From Candidatus Pacebacteria bacterium CG_4_10_14_3_um_filter_34_15 (GTDB lineage: Bacteria > Patescibacteriota > Microgenomatia > UBA1400 > PJMF01): a stretch of DNA of 32,624 bases. A program made the translations under genes and the position numbers. Location: positions 1 to 32,624 of the forward strand of contig PFJN01000019.1 of assembly GCA_002783105.1 (NCBI GenBank), written 5' to 3'. Position 1 is the first letter of the stretch, and each line of letters starts with the position of its first letter. The notes beneath the pieces are model-generated. The model was not told the origin of the DNA and ran no database searches. It worked only from the letters and a program-made list of their open reading frames with translations. Below, piece after piece: positions 26,539-32,624 of the stretch.

Positions 26539-27510
26539 CTACAAATAAAAAATAAAAACTGAATAAACTGCAAAAATAGTGATAAGCAAAACACTAATAT
26601 CTTTTGAAACTGTTTCGCCATTACGTTTTTTTACAAGTAAATAAAAGACAAGAGTCGATAATAATAAAAAGAAAATTTCTTTTATTGAAATAAATTTTTT
26701 AATTTGAATTCCCATAGTTGAAATAAAAATAATTGCTGGAAAAAATGTTAAATTAAAAATATTACTGCCAATTAATGTTCCCAAAACAACTTTGCTATCC
26801 TTTTTATTTGAAGCAATTATCGACATCAATAATTCTGGCAAAGATGTAGCAATTGCAGTCAAAGTTAGCCCCAAAACTGTAGTTGATAAATTTAAAAGAT
26901 GTGACAAATCTGTTACAGAGTTCACTGTGATATTACCTCCAACACTTAATCCAGCTATACTTCCCAAAAATAATATGATGTAAACTATTTTTGGAAACTT
27001 TGGTTTTTTGTTACTTAATTTAGCAATTAGTTTTAATAATTTTTTATCTTCGTGTAGTCTTCCATTGAGAGCAAGAATATATTCATAGACAAAGGAAACA
27101 AAAACTGCAGCAGATAACAGAATAACTTTATAAATTGTCGATACCGAAGAAAGTGTGAGTACTGAAAATAGCACTGTGATGAGTAATAAAAGAAAAGCAT
27201 TTTTGGGAGTTTTTGTAGTGCCAATTCTAACGTTTCCAAACAGAGTGGCGGCTCCTAAAATTATTGTGATATTGGCAATACTGCTTCCGACCACATTTCC
27301 CATGGCTAGACCCGGGTCTCCATGACCAAGCGCTGCAATTGTGACCGTGAGTTCCGGCAAGTTTGTGCCTAAAGCAACAATTACTAGAGAAATGAATAAA
27401 GGTGAGAATTTCCACTTAGCAGAAAGCTCAGTGACGAGGTCAAGAAAAATTTTTGCTGAAACTAGCATTACCACTAATCCAGCACTAAAGCTAAAAATTG
27501 CAGGCAACAT
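26539..27510 (-). CDS. CaCA-family Ca2+/Na+ (cation) antiporter
   Basis: Repeated alpha motifs ALGTNLPELTVTIAALGHGDPGLAMGNVVGSSIANI and AIATSLPELLMSIIASNKKDSKVVLGTLIGSNIFNL. Confidence 0.92.
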   Translation of the reverse strand: MLPAIFSFSAGLVVMLVSAKIFLDLVTELSAKWKFSPLFISLVIVALGTNLPELTVTIAALGHGDPGLAMGNVVGSSIANITIILGAATLFGNVRIGTTKTPKNAFLLLLITVLFSVLTLSSVSTIYKVILLSAAVFVSFVYEYILALNGRLHEDKKLLKLIAKLSNKKPKFPKIVYIILFLGSIAGLSVGGNITVNSVTDLSHLLNLSTTVLGLTLTAIATSLPELLMSIIASNKKDSKVVLGTLIGSNIFNLTFFPAIIFISTMGIQIKKFISIKEIFFLLLSTLVFYLLVKKRNGETVSKDISVLLITIFAVYSVFIFYL

Positions 27511-27537
27511 AGATAGTGTCTAGTATAACAAATTATT

Positions 27538-28866
27538 TTAAACCTTGCCGTTCGTTAAAATTCGTTCAATTTCCATCAAGCGGTTGTATTTGCTAACTCT
27601 TTCTCCCCTAGTTGGACCAACTTTAATAAAGCGAGAGCCAACAGCAACTGCTAGGTCGACCATGGCTGTGTTGTTTGTTTCTCCCCCACCTCGATGCGAG
27701 ACTACTGTCATCATGTTGTTTTTCTTTGCCAACATACAGCAGTCGACTGTTTCAGATAATGAACCGATTTGATTTAATTTAATTAAAATTGCAGAAATCG
27801 CATCAAGGTCGATGGCTTTTTGAAGGCGTTCAATATTAGTTACTGTCAAATCATCGCCGATATTTTCAATGTTGTGTTCTTTGGCAACAGCGGTCATCGC
27901 TGGCCAGTTTTCCCAGTCGTCTTCATCAAGCATATCTTCAATTGTCACGATTGGATATTTTTCCAGCCAATTTTTGTAGTACTGAATTAATTCTTGTGAA
28001 GTTAGTGATTTATTTTCAATCGCTAAATTATATTTTCCATCTTGATAGAATTCACTAGCTGCGGCGTCAATTGAAATTGCTAGGTCTGTGCCAGGATTGT
28101 AGCCAGCTTTTTTAATCGCTTCAACTATGTAATTAAGCGGAGCTTCATTCGAAGGCAAACCGTTTGGTGCGAATGCCCCTTCATTTCCAACGTTAGTTGA
28201 AAAATTGTTTTCTTTTAAAATGGATTTAAGAGCGTGATAGCTTTCAATTGCTTTGCGAACTTTTTCTTTTACAGATTCAGTTCCAATTGCAGTGATACAA
28301 AATTCTTGAAGGTCTGTTGTTTCATCTGCGTGTTTACCACCTTCTATGACGACCACCATTGGGCTAGGAAGATTTAGCGGATCGTAGTTAGAACCAGAAC
28401 TAGAGTCAAAATTAGAGCCAGAATTAGGGTTGTTAGAAAAATCTAGGCCGGTCTGAAAAGTTTCTGCAATATGTTTAAAAAGTGGAACTTTTTTTTCATT
28501 TGCGGCTGCGTAAGCAACTGCCAACGAAACCGCAAGAATTGCGTTGCCACCAAGCCTTGCTTTATTTGGGGTTCTGTCTAGAGCAATCATCAATTCATCG
28601 ATTGAACGTTGGTTGTTAGCGTTCATGCCAATTAATTTTGGTGCTATTTCATTGATAATGTTATTTATTGCTACTAGAACTCCGTTGCCGTTATATCTCG
28701 AATTATCACCATCATTAAGGACGGTTGCTTCATGTGATCCTGCAGAAGCGCCATATGGAACTGATGCTCTACCTATAGTTCCAGATTCGAGTTCAACTTC
28801 AACTTCGACAGTTGGATATCCTCCAGAAGCTAAAATTTCATGAGCGGTAATTTTTTTGATGTGCAT
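27538..28866 (-). CDS. eno: Enolase (divergent, with low-complexity insertion)
   Basis: KITAHEILASGGYPTVEVEVELESG, PYGASAGSHEA, IEDMLDEDDW, GDDLTVTN, IKLNQIGSLSET, SHRGGGETNN. Confidence 0.93.
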   Translation of the reverse strand: MHIKKITAHEILASGGYPTVEVEVELESGTIGRASVPYGASAGSHEATVLNDGDNSRYNGNGVLVAINNIINEIAPKLIGMNANNQRSIDELMIALDRTPNKARLGGNAILAVSLAVAYAAANEKKVPLFKHIAETFQTGLDFSNNPNSGSNFDSSSGSNYDPLNLPSPMVVVIEGGKHADETTDLQEFCITAIGTESVKEKVRKAIESYHALKSILKENNFSTNVGNEGAFAPNGLPSNEAPLNYIVEAIKKAGYNPGTDLAISIDAAASEFYQDGKYNLAIENKSLTSQELIQYYKNWLEKYPIVTIEDMLDEDDWENWPAMTAVAKEHNIENIGDDLTVTNIERLQKAIDLDAISAILIKLNQIGSLSETVDCCMLAKKNNMMTVVSHRGGGETNNTAMVDLAVAVGSRFIKVGPTRGERVSKYNRLMEIERILTNGKV

Positions 28867-28996
28867 TAATTTTTTTCCTATCTAGTACCAGCATAGGATA
28901 AATTATTTTTTACTTCAAGTGACAATCTTAGTTTGGCTGGCTTACGAGTATAGGGTACAATAAGATGTTAATAAAATAAAGTTAAGGGAAAAATAT

Positions 28997-29134
28997 ATGA
29001 TAAGCAAAGAATCTGAAGCAGCTGAATATCCAGTAGTTAGAGACGAAGACTTACCATCCGCAACAACTTTACAAGAAGAAGCACTGCGAGAAAAAGAAAA
29101 ACAAGCGGAAGCGGAAGCACTCGTTCAGGAATAG
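28997..29134 (+). CDS. Short charged hypothetical protein
   Basis: ATG...TAG, 45 aa MISKESEAAEYPVVRDEDLPSATTLQEEALREKEKQAEAEALVQE; weak purine-rich RBS AAGGGAA upstream. Confidence 0.45.
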   Translation: MISKESEAAEYPVVRDEDLPSATTLQEEALREKEKQAEAEALVQE

Positions 29135-29200
29135 ATTCTAGATAAATTCTTAGTCACGGAATCATTTTTTTGATGTAGATTCTAATGATTTAAATGAGGA

Positions 29201-32200
29201 TTAGTTTTTCCCTTTTAGAATTTGTTTAGTTTTAAAGTTTATTTTCAAGGTTTTTTTGATGTGCTTGTTATTTACTTTTAAGGTATTTTTAAATATATAA
29301 ATACTTGTTCCTATTGATAAAACAAAACTAACGCATGTTATGAATTGTGGCCAATAGAATATAATAATTGAATATTCTCCAGCAGGAACTTTCCAACTAT
29401 TTGCCCAATTATTTAGTTGATAATGGGAAAGTTTTGTGTATGATCTAAAATTTAACTCAGATTTTTCTAAAGGATGAGCCAGCGCTATCCAATTATTATC
29501 AAATGATTGTAGCAAGCCAAAATAACCATCTTCATCATAAGAAGTTTCTATTTTATATAGCACCGGAGAAATATGTTTAGAGCTTAATACTTTAAGATTA
29601 TTGTTTTGGCCTTCACTAGTTTTGATGTCAAAATTATTTGGAAGTAATTCTATTTGAGATATTATGTCTAAAGGAATCGGATAAATAGTAGTTGAATTTA
29701 ATATTGATTCACTATCGTTATATCTAAAAGAATTTAATTTAAAGTTAACTGAATATCCATTTCCATTGATATTTTTTTGAGGCAATAGCGTAAAGCATTG
29801 TGAAAACTTTCCTTCATTCAACACGGCTTCAAAATCTATTTGGTCGGTTATCCAGTTGTGGATAAAGAATTCTAGATTTTTTCCAGTTATGTTTTCGCCT
29901 TCGAAGTTTAATAAATAACCAGTATTATGATTTAAATAGCCAACACCGTAAAAATCACAAATAGCTCCTTTATCAAAGGCACTAAAGTCTACAGAATTAT
30001 TGATAGTATTTTTTTCAATAATTCCCTGTTGATTGACGCCGCAATTTAAAGTTAGCGTTGATTCAGATAGATTGAGTTGATAACTTTTTGGTAAAATTGA
30101 AACTACTAAGCCAGTATTTGCGTCTACTTTATAAATATTGCTTTCAATTTCAGTGATATTTTTGTTAAGTTGATTAGATATTGAAACTGATTCCAATAAC
30201 TTTGGTGTATACAAAAAGTCATCTGTTTGATTCTCATTAACGCCTAATAGTTCAAATAAGATATCATCACTTGTCTTTAGGTTTACATAATCAATCGTTT
30301 CAGGAAATTCTTTGGGAATAGAAAATTGCTTATTACTAATAGTAACTAAATAGTTCGTGAACTCATTTTCATTACTTCTTACTATACTAAGTAATACCGG
30401 ATTAAATAATTGTTTATCATTTGTTAAAATTTGATATGGGTAATAAATTTCAATTCTTAAGACTTTATTATCATTGGAAATTTTTACTGGATAATCATAG
30501 TTTTCGAGTTGAACTAAACTTGGAAGTTTTACAGAAAAATCAGTCGACTCAATATTATATAATTTTGGCTTTAAATTTAAAATATTTTGAAGATCATTCT
30601 TACTAATATTTTTTTCAATATTTCTTTCTGAAAATAGATATTGAAAAGGATAGACAGCTGATTTTTCTTTATTTAAGTAGTGACCTTTGGAAGAAAAAAT
30701 AGAATCATTTCTACAGTAGGTACAGGTATTATCTATAAATGATATTTTATTTGGAGTAAAAATGAAATTATCATTAGCGACTTGGGTATTGTGATAAATT
30801 TTAATATTTTCTATTTCTTTTTCTAAAATTAAAACTTCTGAATTGTTAATCACATTGTAAGTTGATGCTAAATCAATCTTTTTATCTTTTTTAATAATGC
30901 TTTCATCAATTACAATCCAATTAATTTGATATTTATTCAAAGTATCATCAAACGCAATTGCGTCGTTGGAGATTAGAGCTTGATCTAATTCTAAATAATA
31001 GGATTCATTTTTTTCAGACCAAGGTAGGAAAGCCCCATCCATTGTTGCTTGTGGTAACATTTGCCAGACAAATCCAGATCCTTTAAAGCCCCAGTCATTA
31101 AAAGTCCAACCCCAAAAATCTGCCTGAGGTAGAACTTGAATTTTTTCTGCCGTTGGTTTACTTTCAAAAAATTCTTGAAGCTGAAAATACTTTTCTGGAA
31201 TTGCAAGCATTAAATATTGTGAAAAAAAGTTGCTTTGGAAACTTGGCTTAGCAATATAGATCATCATTCCTGCCATCAATAAAAATAAATTATTTGAAGT
31301 TAGCTGAGATTTAAACTTTGAAAAAATTATTTTCAATCCGAAAGCAAATAAAATACTGTAGTTAAACATATAAAGGATGGAAAATTTAGTGAATATAAAG
31401 CGATAAGCGTTTGCAAAAACGGGTATGTATGTGTTGATAAGCTCAAGAACCTTTGATAAAAATGGAATGCTATTTCCTAGTAATAGAAAAGAGAAAAGGT
31501 AAAGTGTTATAAAAGGGTATAAAGTTTTTTTGCGCTCGTAGATAATGTATAAAAGGCCAACTAAAGTTACTAACCAAATGCTCCAACTAAATATTCTCAC
31601 TATTGGTTGTTGAGTATGAGTAATCCAAGGTTGTAATAATGGTTTGGCATCTTCTTCATATAGACTTAAGTACATTCCCTTGCCCATCACAACTGATTCA
31701 AGATCTCCATATTCTTGATTTTTTAATCTAATTGCTTCATTAGACATAACGTTAATTGTGGCGTTTGAGATAGTATTCAAACTTTTCGATAAATTAAAAC
31801 TGTAGGGAATTATCCAGAAAGCATTACTTAAAAATAATAATAGACTTGCGATAGTCACAGTCTTTAAAAATTTTTTAGTTTTTTGAAATTGAAATAAAAT
31901 TATTGTTAAAAATAAGATCGCGTAAACTCCAAAAATTGTTGGCACATATCCTTGCGGCGATGTTAGAAATGAAATGAGAAAGAAGTTAAATGCGTTTTTG
32001 AAGTTTTGTTTCTTGAGAAAATTAAGTAGTGTTAAGGTTAGCCATGGTAAAGCAGCAAAGTGAACCGAGAAAACTTCTAAGGGTAAGTGAAACATTTGTA
32101 GCGTAGATAAATTCAGAAGAAAAAATAAACTTCCCAAGGCAGAAACTATGTTATCATTCGTGAATTTTTTGATTAAAAAATAGCTACCCACTCCACCAAA

Positions 32201-32527
32201 AAAATACATAAGCAAATGATATACAAATCTCAATGAGTTACTTGGAAAAATAAAAGAGAGCACAAAAATAGTTAGTGTGTGAATTACATTGGCAATGTGT
32301 GACATGCCATCAGGCAATCCTAAGCCACGGTCTTCTTGCCAAATGCCAAAAATATTTCGCTCAAAATTTTCAGTAAAATTAAAGTTTGGTGTGTAGCTGT
32401 CCCAACCAATGAGCCACTTATTTATTTGATAGTTGGTTAATCCAATACAGATTGTAACTAAAAGAATAAGAAAGACAGGCCAATATTTATTGAAGACTAA
32501 CTTTCCTTTTTTTAGTAAGTTTTTCAT
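29201..32527 (-). CDS. Large polytopic membrane protein, GT-C/YfhO-like
   Basis: 1108 aa; N-terminal multi-TM half, long soluble extracytoplasmic-like half, C-terminal TM. Confidence 0.65.
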   Translation of the reverse strand: MKNLLKKGKLVFNKYWPVFLILLVTICIGLTNYQINKWLIGWDSYTPNFNFTENFERNIFGIWQEDRGLGLPDGMSHIANVIHTLTIFVLSFIFPSNSLRFVYHLLMYFFGGVGSYFLIKKFTNDNIVSALGSLFFLLNLSTLQMFHLPLEVFSVHFAALPWLTLTLLNFLKKQNFKNAFNFFLISFLTSPQGYVPTIFGVYAILFLTIILFQFQKTKKFLKTVTIASLLLFLSNAFWIIPYSFNLSKSLNTISNATINVMSNEAIRLKNQEYGDLESVVMGKGMYLSLYEEDAKPLLQPWITHTQQPIVRIFSWSIWLVTLVGLLYIIYERKKTLYPFITLYLFSFLLLGNSIPFLSKVLELINTYIPVFANAYRFIFTKFSILYMFNYSILFAFGLKIIFSKFKSQLTSNNLFLLMAGMMIYIAKPSFQSNFFSQYLMLAIPEKYFQLQEFFESKPTAEKIQVLPQADFWGWTFNDWGFKGSGFVWQMLPQATMDGAFLPWSEKNESYYLELDQALISNDAIAFDDTLNKYQINWIVIDESIIKKDKKIDLASTYNVINNSEVLILEKEIENIKIYHNTQVANDNFIFTPNKISFIDNTCTYCRNDSIFSSKGHYLNKEKSAVYPFQYLFSERNIEKNISKNDLQNILNLKPKLYNIESTDFSVKLPSLVQLENYDYPVKISNDNKVLRIEIYYPYQILTNDKQLFNPVLLSIVRSNENEFTNYLVTISNKQFSIPKEFPETIDYVNLKTSDDILFELLGVNENQTDDFLYTPKLLESVSISNQLNKNITEIESNIYKVDANTGLVVSILPKSYQLNLSESTLTLNCGVNQQGIIEKNTINNSVDFSAFDKGAICDFYGVGYLNHNTGYLLNFEGENITGKNLEFFIHNWITDQIDFEAVLNEGKFSQCFTLLPQKNINGNGYSVNFKLNSFRYNDSESILNSTTIYPIPLDIISQIELLPNNFDIKTSEGQNNNLKVLSSKHISPVLYKIETSYDEDGYFGLLQSFDNNWIALAHPLEKSELNFRSYTKLSHYQLNNWANSWKVPAGEYSIIIFYWPQFITCVSFVLSIGTSIYIFKNTLKVNNKHIKKTLKINFKTKQILKGKN

Positions 32528-32624
32528 CTATATTATTCTATACTAATTAATTATTTAATGATGACGATTCTCTTAACAGAATAGTATAAATATTTTAATA
32601 AAGATTCAGGAAGAAATAGCACAA

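Noticed and set aside
1-32624. CRISPR array or cas genes
   Set aside because: No regularly spaced direct repeats or Cas motifs seen.
1-32624. UGA recoding as in Gracilibacteria/Absconditabacteria
   Set aside because: TGA ends several genes in ATGA overlaps and no in-frame TGA is needed in conserved proteins.

Overview
AT-rich bacterial window using the standard bacterial code (TGA is a genuine stop, e.g. in ATGA overlaps). Gene style suggests a Patescibacteria/CPR-like genome, but that placement is an inference. The core, about 2.2-20.9 kb on the minus strand, is a compact and apparently complete aromatic amino acid block: a trpR-like regulator, trpS-trpE-trpG-trpD-trpC::F-trpB-trpA, then pfkB-like kinase, aldolase-like gene, DAHP synthase, aroB, aroA::aroK, aroE, aroD, aroC, aroQ, aminotransferase, tyrA::pheA. 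The strongest finding is two unannotated ribosome-mediated transcription attenuators, both missing from the ORF track. (1) 20625-20690(-) encodes MKSLNKKQINWWQNLIVEEGF* with tandem Trp codons. Its ATG overlaps the trpR-like stop (ATGA), and it is followed by mutually exclusive antiterminator and terminator hairpins just before trpS. (2) 13080-13145(-) encodes MNINRSANYYWFYFTPRREVS*, with six consecutive aromatic codons Tyr-Tyr-Trp-Phe-Tyr-Phe. It is followed by a long antiterminator and a terminator that abuts the pfkB-like start codon, so it looks like a multi-aromatic sensor for the whole shikimate/Tyr/Phe operon. The DAHP synthase and prephenate dehydratase appear to lack the usual allosteric domains, consistent with control at the RNA level. 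The operon starts with a PfkB kinase and a class II aldolase homologue whose metal site is altered. The block lies between a tRNA-Gly and phage-like relics. Right of it are ordinary genes (RluB-type pseudouridine synthase, epmA-efp, Ca/Na antiporter, enolase) and a large membrane protein. Folding and homology statements were made by eye.
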